A DNA stretch of 64,000 bases from Sphingobium psychrophilum. GTDB lineage: Bacteria; Pseudomonadota; Alphaproteobacteria; Sphingomonadales; Sphingomonadaceae. This document shows positions 8,199 to 19,071 of this stretch, one piece after another (positions within the stretch are counted from its first letter, which is position 1; each line of letters starts with the position of its first letter). The notes below the pieces were generated by a model, which searched no databases, was not told where the DNA came from, and worked only from the letters and a program-made list of their open reading frames with translations. Location of the stretch: the NCBI RefSeq assembly GCF_012927105.1, contig NZ_JABBFV010000003.1, forward strand, positions 124,001-188,000, in the 5' to 3' direction. Position numbers and translations under genes: made by a program.

Positions 8199-10022
8199 AT
8201 GGAGCCTTTTGTCGTGAACCGACGCCAATTTCTCGCCACCAGCGGCGCCACCGCCATTGCCTCCGCCACACCCAACGCCTTCGCACAGGTGGGCAGCGCC
8301 GACGCCCGTTTCCGCGCCATGCTGGACGATTTCTTCTACGGCCGCCTTGCCGAATCGCCTGAACAGGCGACGCGCCTAGGCCTCGATACCGGCGCGCGCG
8401 CGGCGTTGCGCGGCAAACTGTCCGACACCAGCGCCGCCGGAGCGGCCCGCGACCTCGCCCGCACCAAGGCGCAGGTCAAGCAACTGGCCAGCGTCGATCG
8501 CGCCAAGCTGAGCGCCCCCAGCCAGCTGGATTATGACGTCGTCGCCTATCAACTCGACCGCGCCGTAGGCGGCGAACGCTTCGGCTATGGCGAAACGGCG
8601 GGCCGCTATGCGCCCTATATCCTCAGCCAGCTGACCGGCAGCTATCGCGAAATCCCCGATTTCCTCGATTCGCAGCATCGGGTGAAGGACGCCGCGGACG
8701 CCGACGCCTATCTCGCCCGCCTCGAAGCCTTCCCGGCCGCGATGGACGGGGAACTGGACCGGCAAAAGGCGGACGCGGCCAAAGGCGTGTTCGCGCCCGA
8801 CTATATTCTCGACACGACGATGAAGATGCAGGCCTCGCTGCGCGATCAGCCCGCAGCGCAGACGGTCTTGGTCGCCAGTTTTGTCAAGAAACTCGCCGCC
8901 GCCGGACTGCCGCCCGAACGCGCCGCCCAGGCGGAACAGATCGTCGCGGAGAAAATCTTCCCCGCCGTCGATCGCCAGCGCGCATTGGTGCAGCAGTTAC
9001 GCGCCAAGGCCAGCCATGACGCGGGCTGCTGGCGCCTGCCCGACGGCGAGGCTTTCTACGCCGCCGCCGCGGAGGCCGCGACAACGACCAAACTGACCGG
9101 CGATGAAATCCACCAGCTGGGCCTGGACCAGGTGGCCGAAATCAGCGCGCGGATCGATATGATCCTGAAGGGTGAAGGGATGAGCCAGGGCAGCGTGGGC
9201 GATCGGCTGGTGGCGCTCAACCAGCGTCCCGACCAGCTTTTCCCCAACACCGATCCAGGCCGCGAGGCGCTGCTGGCGCAGCTCAACACCCAGATCAAGG
9301 CGATGCAGGCGCGGCTGGGCGAATCCTTCAACACCGTGCCCAAGGCGCCGGTAGAGGTGCGCCGCGTGCCGGTGACGATCCAGGCGGGCGCGCCGGGCGG
9401 CTATTATCAGAACGCCTCGCTCGACGGGTCGCGCCCGGCCATCTACTTCATCAACCTGCGCGATACATTCGACCGACCCAAATTCGGCCTGGCGACGCTC
9501 ACCCATCATGAAGCGGTGCCGGGGCATCATTTGCAGGTCACGGTAGCGCTGGAATCCGACTCCATTCCGATGATCCGCCGCCGCGGCTTCTACAGCGGTT
9601 ATTCGGAAGGCTGGGCGCTCTACTCCGAACAACTGGCCGACGAGATGGGCATGTATGAAGGCGATCCTCTGGGCCAGGTCGGCTATCTCCAATCGCTCCT
9701 GTTCCGCGCGACCCGTCTGGTGGTGGACAGCGGGATGCACGCCAAGCGGTGGAGCCGAGAAAGGGCGACCGATTACCTGATCGCCACCACCGGCATCGCG
9801 CGCGGCCGCAGCCAGGGCGAGATCGACCGCTACACCGTCTGGCCGGGCCAGGCGTGCAGCTACAAGATCGGCCATACCGTCTGGACGCAGTTGCGCGACG
9901 AGGTGAAGGCGAAGCAAGGAGCGCGGTTCGACCTCAAGGCCTTCCATGAGGTGCTGACCATGGGCGCGATGCCGCTCGACATATTGAAGCAGACGGTGCG
10001 GCAGCGGATGGGGGTCGCATAA
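8199..10022 (+). CDS. DUF885 family exported putative metallopeptidase
   Basis: 607 aa. The N-terminus NRRQFLATSGA followed by an Ala-rich stretch to AFAQ is a twin-arginine signal, so the protein is probably exported folded. The zinc motif of DUF885, HEAVPGHH, lies near residues 437-444 and is followed by GYSEGWALYSEQL, the second conserved block. DUF885 proteins are related to gluzincin peptidases, but few have known substrates. A GTG five codons downstream would give a shorter signal starting VNRRQFL and cannot be excluded. The gene is monocistronic and faces aceA. Confidence 0.88.
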   Translation: MEPFVVNRRQFLATSGATAIASATPNAFAQVGSADARFRAMLDDFFYGRLAESPEQATRLGLDTGARAALRGKLSDTSAAGAARDLARTKAQVKQLASVDRAKLSAPSQLDYDVVAYQLDRAVGGERFGYGETAGRYAPYILSQLTGSYREIPDFLDSQHRVKDAADADAYLARLEAFPAAMDGELDRQKADAAKGVFAPDYILDTTMKMQASLRDQPAAQTVLVASFVKKLAAAGLPPERAAQAEQIVAEKIFPAVDRQRALVQQLRAKASHDAGCWRLPDGEAFYAAAAEAATTTKLTGDEIHQLGLDQVAEISARIDMILKGEGMSQGSVGDRLVALNQRPDQLFPNTDPGREALLAQLNTQIKAMQARLGESFNTVPKAPVEVRRVPVTIQAGAPGGYYQNASLDGSRPAIYFINLRDTFDRPKFGLATLTHHEAVPGHHLQVTVALESDSIPMIRRRGFYSGYSEGWALYSEQLADEMGMYEGDPLGQVGYLQSLLFRATRLVVDSGMHAKRWSRERATDYLIATTGIARGRSQGEIDRYTVWPGQACSYKIGHTVWTQLRDEVKAKQGARFDLKAFHEVLTMGAMPLDILKQTVRQRMGVA

Positions 10023-10070
10023 AATACGCTGCGTGTTCCCGCCTGCGCAGAAACACGCATTCTAAAACAC

Positions 10071-10102
10071 AAAAAACGACCCGGCGGTGCGCCGCCGGGT
10101 CG
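10071..10102 (-). terminator. Rho-independent terminator, aceA side
   Basis: The perfect 11-bp stem CGACCCGGCGG/CCGCCGGGTCG with a 4-base loop (10077-10102) is followed on the minus strand by TTTTTT and more T-rich sequence. It can stop the aceA transcript arriving from the right. On the plus strand a weaker T-rich tail follows, so it may also serve the DUF885 gene. Confidence 0.8.
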
Positions 10103-10198
10103 TCCAGTTTCTTCCACCCAAATCGCGGGCCGCTCTGCACGCGCCCGCGAACTGGCTCGTTAGCGGCCAGAGCCGCAAAGTTCGTCAGCTATCAAATT

Positions 10199-10277
10199 CC
10201 GTTCGCTCTGAGCCTGTCGAAGGGCCCGCCTGCCTTCGAAAACAAGAAAAGGGCTTCGACAGGCTCAGCCCGAACGG
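10199..10277. repeat. REP-like inverted repeat (CCGTTCG...GAGCCTGTCGAAGG family)
   Basis: CCGTTCGCTCTGAGCCTGTCGAAGG at the left is mirrored by CTTCGACAGGCTCAGCCCGAACGG at the right. This is the commonest repeat type in the window (also 45535-45626, 47739-47815 and, inside fdsB, 60634-60714). It lies between aceA and its terminator. Confidence 0.8.
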
Positions 10278-10298
10278 GTTGAGGGGAAGCGGCTCAGA

Positions 10299-11894
10299 TT
10301 AGGCCGCGAATTGGTTCATCGTATTATGCGCGCCGCCGGCCTTCAACGCGGCTTCCCCGGCGAAATAATCCTTATGATCGTCGCCGATGTCGCTGCCGCT
10401 CATATTCTGATGCTTCACGCAGGCGATGCCCTGGCGGATTTCCTTGCGCTGGACGCCCTCGACATAACCCAGCATCCCGGCCGCGCCGAAATACTCCTTG
10501 GCGAGGTTATCGGTGCTGAGCGCCGCCGTATGATAGGTCGGCAGCGTGATGAGGTGGTGGAAAATCCCCGCCCGTGCCGCGGCATCGCGCTGGAAGGTGC
10601 GGATTTTTTCATCGGCTTCCTGGCCCAGGTCGGTCGCGTCATAATCGGCGCTCATCAAACGGGCGCGGTCGTAGGCCGACACATCCTTGCCCGCCTCGAC
10701 CCAGGCATCGTAAACCTGCTGGCGGAAGTTGAGCGTCCAGTTGAAGCTGGGCGAGTTGTTGTAAACCAGCTTGGCGTTCGGAATGACCTCACGAATGCGG
10801 TCGACCATCGACGCGATCTGCTCGATATGCGGCTTTTCCGTCTCGATCCACAGCAGGTCCGCGCCATTCTGGAGCGAAGTGATGCAATCGAGGACGCAGC
10901 GGTCCGCGCCGGTGCCTTCGCGGAACTGGAACAGGTTGCTGGGCAGGCGCTTGGGGCGCAACAGCTTGCCGTCGCGGTTCAGGATGACGTCGCCATTCTT
11001 CGCCGTCACCGGGTCGATCTCCTCGCAATCGAGGAAGCTATTATACTGGTCGCCGATGTCGCCCGCTTCCTTGCTGACCGCGATCTGCTTGGTCAGGCCA
11101 GCGCCCAGCGAGTCGGTGCGCGTGACGATGATGCCATCATCGACGCCCAGTTCCAGAAAGGCGTAGCGGCAGGCGCGGACCTTTGCCAGGAAGTCCTCAT
11201 GCGGCACCGTGACCTTGCCGTCCTGATGGCCGCACTGCTTTTCGTCGCTGACCTGGTTCTCGATCTGGAGCGCGCAAGCGCCCGCCTCGATCATCTTCTT
11301 GGCGAGCAGATAGGTCGCCTCGGCATTGCCGAAGCCCGCGTCGATGTCCGCGATGATCGGGACGACATGGGTTTCGAAATTATCGATGGCATGGGTCAGG
11401 CGCTGCGCCTCGACCTCATTGCCGGCCTCGCGCGCCTTGTCGAGATCGCGGAACAACATGCCCAGCTCACGGGCGTCGGCCTGCTTGAGGAAGGTATAGA
11501 GTTCCTCGATCAGCGCGGCGACGCTGGTCTTTTCATGCATCGACTGGTCAGGCAAAGGCCCGAAATCGCTGCGCAACGCGGCGACCATCCAGCCCGACAG
11601 ATACAGATACTTCTGCTTGGTCGTGCCGAAATGCTTCTTGATCGCGATCAGCTTCTGCTGGCCGATGAACCCGTGCCAGCAGCCCAGCGACTGGGTGTAG
11701 TTGGCCGGGTCCAGATCATAGGCGGCCATGTCGCGGCGCATGACACCCGCAGTATATTTCGCAATGTCCAGGCCGGTGTTGAAGCGATTCTGCAACTTCA
11801 TGCGCGCGACGGATTCGGCGTTGATGCCGTCCCAGGTGCCGGGGTGGCTGCCGATGAGGCTTTGCGCCTGCGCGATATTATCCTGGTAGGTCAT
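10299..11894 (-). CDS. aceA: Isocitrate lyase
   Basis: 531 aa, the longer isocitrate lyase subfamily. It cleaves isocitrate to glyoxylate and succinate, the first step of the glyoxylate shunt used on acetate and fatty acids. The catalytic loop is present as KQCGH (around residue 220), with the metal-binding ADIDAGFGNAEAT upstream and the C-terminal NNSPSFNW substrate segment. A ribosome site AAGGA precedes the ATG. No malate synthase gene is in the window. It is divergent from an ScfR/RamB-type regulator, with an inverted-repeat operator between them, so acetyl- or propionyl-CoA-dependent control is likely. Confidence 0.96.
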   Translation of the reverse strand: MTYQDNIAQAQSLIGSHPGTWDGINAESVARMKLQNRFNTGLDIAKYTAGVMRRDMAAYDLDPANYTQSLGCWHGFIGQQKLIAIKKHFGTTKQKYLYLSGWMVAALRSDFGPLPDQSMHEKTSVAALIEELYTFLKQADARELGMLFRDLDKAREAGNEVEAQRLTHAIDNFETHVVPIIADIDAGFGNAEATYLLAKKMIEAGACALQIENQVSDEKQCGHQDGKVTVPHEDFLAKVRACRYAFLELGVDDGIIVTRTDSLGAGLTKQIAVSKEAGDIGDQYNSFLDCEEIDPVTAKNGDVILNRDGKLLRPKRLPSNLFQFREGTGADRCVLDCITSLQNGADLLWIETEKPHIEQIASMVDRIREVIPNAKLVYNNSPSFNWTLNFRQQVYDAWVEAGKDVSAYDRARLMSADYDATDLGQEADEKIRTFQRDAAARAGIFHHLITLPTYHTAALSTDNLAKEYFGAAGMLGYVEGVQRKEIRQGIACVKHQNMSGSDIGDDHKDYFAGEAALKAGGAHNTMNQFAA

Positions 11895-11984
11895 GGCCGT
11901 TGTCCTTGCGTCCGGTGATCTGTTGCCCCCGCCCTATTCCCCCTTGTTGCGGTGCGGCAGTCCTGTTGAAGTTCAGTTGTCGAT

Positions 11985-12015
11985 CTTTACAAAAATCTGC
12001 TGTAAAGTTGTAAAG
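11985..12015. promoter_or_regulatory. Candidate ScfR/RamB-type operator between aceA and its regulator
   Basis: A perfect 7-bp inverted repeat CTTTACA (11985-11991) / TGTAAAG (12001-12007) with a 9-bp spacer is followed by a second TGTAAAG at 12009-12015. It is the only such structure in the 142-bp divergent gap and is AT-rich in a GC-rich context. ScfR-family regulators bind TTTGCAAA-like half sites, which these resemble. Confidence 0.6.
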
Positions 12016-12036
12016 CCTGCACAGGAGTTAGATTTC

Positions 12037-13434
12037 ATGGCCAAGGATCGACCCGTCTATATGGGGCCGCGCTTGCGGCGGCTGCGGCGCGACCTCGGCC
12101 TGACGCAGGCGGACATGGCGGCAGACCTCGACATTTCCGCCTCCTATGTCGCGCTGCTGGAACGCAACCAGCGGCCGCTGACCGCCGATATGCTGCTTCG
12201 CCTGGCGCGCACCTACAAGCTGGACATGGCGGAGGTCGCGGGCGACGGCGGCGCGGAACAGACCGCGCGATTGCACGCGGTGCTGAAAGACCCGATGTTC
12301 GCGGACATCGACCTGCCGGGCTTGGCAACCGGCGACGTCGCGGTCAATTATCCCGGCATCACAGAAGCGCTGCTGCGCCTCTACACCAGCTATCGCGAGG
12401 AGCATCTCGCGCTGGCCGATCGCGGCGCGGGGTCCGAGCCACAAGAGGATGTCGCCGATCCCGTCGCCGAATCGCGCCGCTTCCTCGCCGCCCGCCGCAA
12501 CAGCTTCCCCCTGCTGGACGACGCGGCGGAAAAGCTGGCGGCCGAGGCGGAGGCCGAAGGCGGTCTCACCGCCTGGCTGAAATCGCGCCACAATCTGCGC
12601 GTCCGCCGCCTGCCCTCCGACGTCATGGCCGGGTCGATGCGCCGGCTCGATCGCCATCGCGACGCGGTGCTGCTGGACGATACGCTCGACGGCGCAAGTT
12701 CCGCCTTCCAGCTGGCGCTCCAGATCGCCTATCTGGAAATGCGCAAACTCTTCGACACCATCCTGAAGGAAGGCCAGTTCGCCGGTACGAGCGGCCAGCG
12801 CCTCGCCCGCCGCGCGCTCGCCAGCTATGGCGCGGCCGCGATCCTGATGCCCTATAGCGCCTTTGCCAAGGCGGTGGAGGCGCGCCGCTATGATGTCGAA
12901 GCGCTTGCCCGCCAGTTCGGCGCCAGTTTCGAACAGACCGCCCATCGCCTCACCACCCTGCAAAAGCCGGGGCAGGAGCGCGTCCCCTTTTTCTTCCTGC
13001 GCGTCGATCCAGCCGGGAACGTCTCCAAGCGGCTGGATGGCGCAGGCTTCCCCTTCGCCCGCCATGGCGGCTCCTGCCCGCTCTGGTCGGTGCATCGCGT
13101 GTTCGAAACCCCGCGGGAGGTGGTGACGCAATGGCTGGAACTGCCCGACGGCCAGCGCTTCTTCTCGATCGCGCGCACGGTGACGGCGGGCGGTGGCGGC
13201 TGGGGTGCGCCCAGGGTGGAGCGCGCCATCGCGCTCTGCTGCGCGGCCGAGCACGCGCATCGCCTGATCTACACGCAGGACGCCCCGCCGCCGGAGCCGA
13301 CCCCGATCGGCGTCACCTGCCGCCTGTGCCACCGCGCCCAGTGCATGGCCCGATCCGCTCCGCCGATCGGCCGCGACATGCTCCCCGACGATTATCGCCG
13401 CACCCGCGCACCCTTCGGTTTTGCGGATGGGTGA
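12037..13434 (+). CDS. XRE-family short-chain fatty acyl regulator (ScfR/RamB-like)
   Basis: 465 aa. An N-terminal Cro/CI-type helix-turn-helix (about 10-65, GLTQADMAADLDISASYVALLERNQR) is followed by an IrrE/ImmA-like region and a C-terminal domain with the four-cysteine-type motif CRLCHRAQC. This layout matches RamB of Corynebacterium and PccR of Rhodobacter, regulators of acetate, glyoxylate or propionyl-CoA metabolism. The start used has a good ribosome site (AGGAG) and begins directly before the HTH; longer upstream starts would cross the operator. Divergent placement beside aceA indicates it regulates that gene and itself. Confidence 0.88.
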   Translation: MAKDRPVYMGPRLRRLRRDLGLTQADMAADLDISASYVALLERNQRPLTADMLLRLARTYKLDMAEVAGDGGAEQTARLHAVLKDPMFADIDLPGLATGDVAVNYPGITEALLRLYTSYREEHLALADRGAGSEPQEDVADPVAESRRFLAARRNSFPLLDDAAEKLAAEAEAEGGLTAWLKSRHNLRVRRLPSDVMAGSMRRLDRHRDAVLLDDTLDGASSAFQLALQIAYLEMRKLFDTILKEGQFAGTSGQRLARRALASYGAAAILMPYSAFAKAVEARRYDVEALARQFGASFEQTAHRLTTLQKPGQERVPFFFLRVDPAGNVSKRLDGAGFPFARHGGSCPLWSVHRVFETPREVVTQWLELPDGQRFFSIARTVTAGGGGWGAPRVERAIALCCAAEHAHRLIYTQDAPPPEPTPIGVTCRLCHRAQCMARSAPPIGRDMLPDDYRRTRAPFGFADG

Positions 13435-13481
13435 ATCTCCGATTGATACCAATGCATATCGACGGGAACCTACCATCTGTT

Positions 13482-13547
13482 GTTCGCCGGCGAAGGCCGG
13501 GGTCCAGCCCAACACGTCGAACTGGACCCCGGCCTTCGCCGGGGAAC
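13482..13547. repeat. REP-like inverted repeat (GCGAAGGCCGGGG family)
   Basis: GTTCGCCGGCGAAGGCCGGGG at the left is mirrored by CCCCGGCCTTCGCCGGGGAAC at the right, with matching TCCA/TGGA extensions. It is a relative of the elements at 3674 and 53209. It occupies the gap between the ScfR-type regulator and the glycosyltransferase. Confidence 0.78.
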
Positions 13548-13634
13548 GCTATGTTCGTTCCCGTGAGTCACGATTATGGCAGTCCCAGCGACCGTGGTTA
13601 ACGGCTTTTTAGGTCGGCCAAGCGAAACAGAGCC

Positions 13635-14666
13635 ATGACCGCCACCCCACCCCGGATCGTCGCGACGCTCATCATGCGCAACGAAGCGCGCTGCATCCGC
13701 CGCTGCCTCGACAGCGTGCGGCCTTATGTCGATGCCATAGTGGTGCTCGACACCGGATCGACCGACGACAGCGTCGCGATCGCGCAGGCGTGCGGCGCGC
13801 AGGTCCATCATCTCGACTGGCCCGACGATTTTGCCGCTGCGCGCAATCATGTGCTAGCGCTGGCGGACGCGGACTGGAATCTGGTGATCGACGCCGACGA
13901 ATGGATCGCGTCCGGTGGCGAGGCGCTACGCAGCTGGTGCGACGGCCCGCCACGCCTGGGCGCGCTGTGCATCCGTAGCAGCTTCGACCTGCCCCAACCG
14001 TCCACCGCGCCCGCGCCTGCGACCCGCAGCTGGATCGCACGGCTGCTGCCGCGCGGCGTCCGCTACGCCGGGCGCATCCATGAACAGCCCCAATCGGACC
14101 TGCTAGTCGAGCGGATCGACCTGCTGATCGACCATGACGGCTATGAGGACGCGCAGGCGGCGGCCAAGCGCGATCGCAACACGCCCATGCTGCTGGCGGA
14201 ACTAAGCAACGATCCCGAAAACCCCTATCTCCTCTACCAGCTGGGCAAGGAGGCGGAGTCCGCCAGAGACTATCCGCAAGCCGCGATTTGGTACGAACAA
14301 GCCGCCGCCCGCACGCCGAACGGCGCACCCTGGACCCACGCCCTGCTGATCCGCCGTCTCCATTGCCTCAGCCAATCAGGCGGGGCGGAAGAAGCCATGG
14401 TCATAGCGCAGGACGAGATCGCCATCTGGCCGGACTCGCCCGACTTCTTCTTCGTGCTGGGCAACCTCGCGATGGACCGGGCGCTGGCCGACCCGGCCCA
14501 TGCCCTTACCGAATGGCTACCGCTGGCGGCGACCGCTTGGGAACGCTGCTTGGCAATCGGCGAACGGCCGGATCTCGAAGGATCGGTGGAAGGCCGCGGC
14601 AGTCATCTCGCCCGGCATAATCTGGATGTCCTGCGCCAACAGCTCGCGCTGCTGGGCGGCGGCTGA
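13635..14666 (+). CDS. Family 2 glycosyltransferase with C-terminal helical (TPR-like) region
   Basis: 343 aa. The GT-A nucleotide-sugar domain shows the start IVATLIMRNEARCIRRCLDSV, LDTGSTDDS (38-46) and the metal-binding D-x-D within VIDADEW (84-90). From about residue 185 the chain is helical with repeat-like motifs (PYLLYQLGKEAESARDYPQAAIWYEQA), as in TPR proteins. Such proteins are usually cytoplasmic glycosyltransferases of surface-polysaccharide or glycopeptide pathways. No partner genes that define the acceptor are adjacent. The ATG follows the REP element by about 90 bp. Confidence 0.88.
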   Translation: MTATPPRIVATLIMRNEARCIRRCLDSVRPYVDAIVVLDTGSTDDSVAIAQACGAQVHHLDWPDDFAAARNHVLALADADWNLVIDADEWIASGGEALRSWCDGPPRLGALCIRSSFDLPQPSTAPAPATRSWIARLLPRGVRYAGRIHEQPQSDLLVERIDLLIDHDGYEDAQAAAKRDRNTPMLLAELSNDPENPYLLYQLGKEAESARDYPQAAIWYEQAAARTPNGAPWTHALLIRRLHCLSQSGGAEEAMVIAQDEIAIWPDSPDFFFVLGNLAMDRALADPAHALTEWLPLAATAWERCLAIGERPDLEGSVEGRGSHLARHNLDVLRQQLALLGGG

Positions 14667-14861
14667 TTATTCCTCGATCAGGTCCAGATAGGCGACCACA
14701 TCATTGTCGGTCGCCAGATACAGCCCGTCCTGCACATCTTCCGGCTGCTGCTCGGCCACGCGCATCGCCTCGCTGAACGGTCCGTACATGATCGTCATGG
14801 CCGCGCCATCGTCGCCCAGATGATAGAGGCGCACGGTCGCGCTGTCATAGGTGGTTCGCAT
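14667..14861 (-). CDS. Small conserved hypothetical protein
   Basis: 64 aa, acidic, with no signal or membrane segment (starts MRTTYDSATVRLYHLG, ends YLDLIEE). The frame begins immediately next to the stop of the convergent glycosyltransferase gene, with no space between them. Composition and third-base GC look like a real gene. I recall similar small proteins in sphingomonads but know no function. It could be part of the same small neighbourhood as the upstream beta-helix gene, but it is read away from it. Confidence 0.6.
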   Translation of the reverse strand: MRTTYDSATVRLYHLGDDGAAMTIMYGPFSEAMRVAEQQPEDVQDGLYLATDNDVVAYLDLIEE

Positions 14862-14892
14862 GACGCCATCCTACCACGCCACTACGGGCAAG

Positions 14893-15831
14893 TCAGCGCC
14901 GATCCTTGACCTTCATCGACGGCGCCAACTGGTTGGCACCAATCCGCACCGCATCATCGGTGAAATTGGCGACGAAGGTCGAATTGCGATCGACGCCCGG
15001 CACGAAGCCCGCCTTGTTCCCCTCGATCACCAGCCCGGCGCTGCTATGTTCGCGGCCTTCGGGCGCGACGGTGATGAAGGCGGACCAATTATCCTTGTCC
15101 TTGCCCTGCACCATTTCATTGCCGGTGATCGTGCCACTCGCGCCGTTGGACAGGTCGATCATATAATTGGTCAGCTTGCCCGCGCTGTCGTCGAAACTGT
15201 TGCCGCTGATGGTCACGCGGGCGGTGCGGGTTTTCAGATAATGGCCGCCATCGCCCTGATCGAACCGGCTGTTGGTGACGGTCAGGCTGGCGAGCCGCCC
15301 GATATAGATGCCATGGGCGCAATCCAGATCGCGGTCGCACCGGCCCAGATGGCGAAAGGTCGACTTGTCGATGACGACCTGACCCCCTTCATAGTCGCCG
15401 GTCAATATGCCTTCCTCGCTGTTGCGGAACAGGCTGTTGCGCACGGTCAGGCTGCCGCTTTCCAGCCGGATGCCCGCACCGTTGCCGTCAGGCACGCGCA
15501 TATTCTGGAAGATGATGCCATCGACCGTGCTGGCCCGGCCCCGCAGGACGAACCCACCCTTGCCCTCGCATACCACGCCGTCGAAAATCGCCGTGCCCGG
15601 CGTCGCCGCGCGGATGGTGACGTCGCCGCCCTGCTGCACCGCGCATTGCCGATAGGTGCCAGGCGCGACCACGACCGTTCCGCGCCCGTCGCCGATCGCG
15701 CCCAGCGCATCGCCCAGTCGGGCATAGGCGCGGCCGGTTTCCGCCACGGTGAAGGGCGCGCCGCCCCCCTGGGCAAAGGCGGTGGCGGTGATGGCTGCGG
15801 ACAGCAGCAGAGTCGTGGACAATATGCGCAT
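14893..15831 (-). CDS. Exported right-handed parallel beta-helix protein
   Basis: 312 aa with a signal peptide (MRILSTTLLLSAAITATAFA). The body contains repeated short strands with N/G-rich turns such as SLTVRNSLFRNSEEGIL and ARVTISGNSFDDSAG, the pattern of pectin-lyase-like parallel beta-helices (PbH1 repeats). Such folds bind or cleave polysaccharides, but I see no catalytic signature that identifies an enzyme class. The chosen ATG gives a proper signal peptide; a frame start 69 bp upstream would place a non-signal extension ahead of it. It may work with surface polysaccharide, given the nearby glycosyltransferase, but that is a guess. Confidence 0.8.
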   Translation of the reverse strand: MRILSTTLLLSAAITATAFAQGGGAPFTVAETGRAYARLGDALGAIGDGRGTVVVAPGTYRQCAVQQGGDVTIRAATPGTAIFDGVVCEGKGGFVLRGRASTVDGIIFQNMRVPDGNGAGIRLESGSLTVRNSLFRNSEEGILTGDYEGGQVVIDKSTFRHLGRCDRDLDCAHGIYIGRLASLTVTNSRFDQGDGGHYLKTRTARVTISGNSFDDSAGKLTNYMIDLSNGASGTITGNEMVQGKDKDNWSAFITVAPEGREHSSAGLVIEGNKAGFVPGVDRNSTFVANFTDDAVRIGANQLAPSMKVKDRR

Positions 15832-15936
15832 GGCGGCAGCCCTACAGCGCCTACCCCCATGCGCCAACGCACGGACATGGTTAACGAAAAACCGCCCCAT
15901 CGCGGGACGGAAGCAGCCCCCCGCGTTAACGCCGCA

Positions 15937-16296
15937 TCATTCCCATTTGGCGGTCGCCTTCTGCGTCTTCTGGTTCCAGAAAATCTGGATCTTGCTGATC
16001 GTGCAGAGGTCGAAATTGGTCCAATAGGCTTCGTCGCCGTCGGTGAAGATGACCTTCAGGTCGTAATTGCAGATAGCGTTCTTCGCCTTGAAGGTGATCG
16101 GAACCGAGTGCGCGTCCTCCAGCACCTCATCCTCCATCACATCCTCGCCCCAGTTTTTCGACTTGGCGGGCGAGACATAAACTTCGGCGATATCATAGCC
16201 GGTCTTGTTGAACAGCGTGAAGTCCTGGTCGCCAGCGACAGCAGGCGCGGCAAGCATCAGGGCGCAAGCGCCCAAGGCAATAGACATGATCTTCAT
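15937..16296 (-). CDS. Small periplasmic protein of unknown function
   Basis: 119 aa. MKIMSIALGACALMLAAPAVAG is a clear signal peptide with an AVA-G cleavage site. The mature part (DFTLFNKTGYDIAEVYVSP...) has two cysteines that could form a disulfide (in NAICNYDL and DLCTIS), suggesting a small periplasmic beta domain. Related sphingomonad proteins are sometimes misnamed argininosuccinate lyase in databases; nothing here supports that name. It is followed at a distance by the beta-helix gene on the same strand. Confidence 0.7.
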   Translation of the reverse strand: MKIMSIALGACALMLAAPAVAGDQDFTLFNKTGYDIAEVYVSPAKSKNWGEDVMEDEVLEDAHSVPITFKAKNAICNYDLKVIFTDGDEAYWTNFDLCTISKIQIFWNQKTQKATAKWE

Positions 16297-16308
16297 AGGA
16301 ATCCCCCC

Positions 16309-16335
16309 CGATGTCGACCGGAAGAATCGACATCG
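16309..16335. promoter_or_regulatory. Perfect 9-bp inverted repeat upstream of the 16.3-kb periplasmic gene
   Basis: CGATGTCGA and TCGACATCG are separated by 9 bp. It lies just upstream of the start codon at 16296 and 51 bp past the metH C-terminal stop at 16386. It lacks a T tract, so it may be an operator or a 5' UTR hairpin rather than a terminator. Confidence 0.4.
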
Positions 16336-16385
16336 GACGGCATAATTTATTCTGGATAATGCAACAAGCGGTTGTTTTCCTTACC

Positions 16386-18986
<2,601 letters not shown>

Positions 18987-18996
18987 TTTTTAAGAT

Positions 18997-19062
18997 CCGT
19001 TCGCTTCGAGCGAAGTCGAGAAGCATTCGCGCCCGTGTCTCGACTACGCTCGACACGAACGG
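18997..19062. repeat. REP-like inverted repeat between the two metH halves
   Basis: CCGTTCGCTTCGAGCGAAGT is mirrored by CTACGCTCGACACGAACGG. It starts 10 bp upstream of the metH C-terminal start codon and ends 9 bp past the N-terminal half's stop, so it makes up nearly all of the spacer and would fold in the shared mRNA. Confidence 0.78.
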
Positions 19063-19071
19063 CGGTTGGGT

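Noticed and set aside
7897..8286. Several short frames on both strands around 8.0-8.2 kb
   Set aside because: They lie in or across the repeat at 8011-8114 and in the start of the DUF885 gene.
12028..13515. A 495-codon open frame on the minus strand
   Set aside because: Antisense to the ScfR-type regulator, whose HTH and cysteine motifs are clear.
18987..19071. A frameshift breaking a single metH gene
   Set aside because: Both halves have proper ends, the N-terminal half ends after a complete domain, and a repeat lies between; a split gene explains it better.
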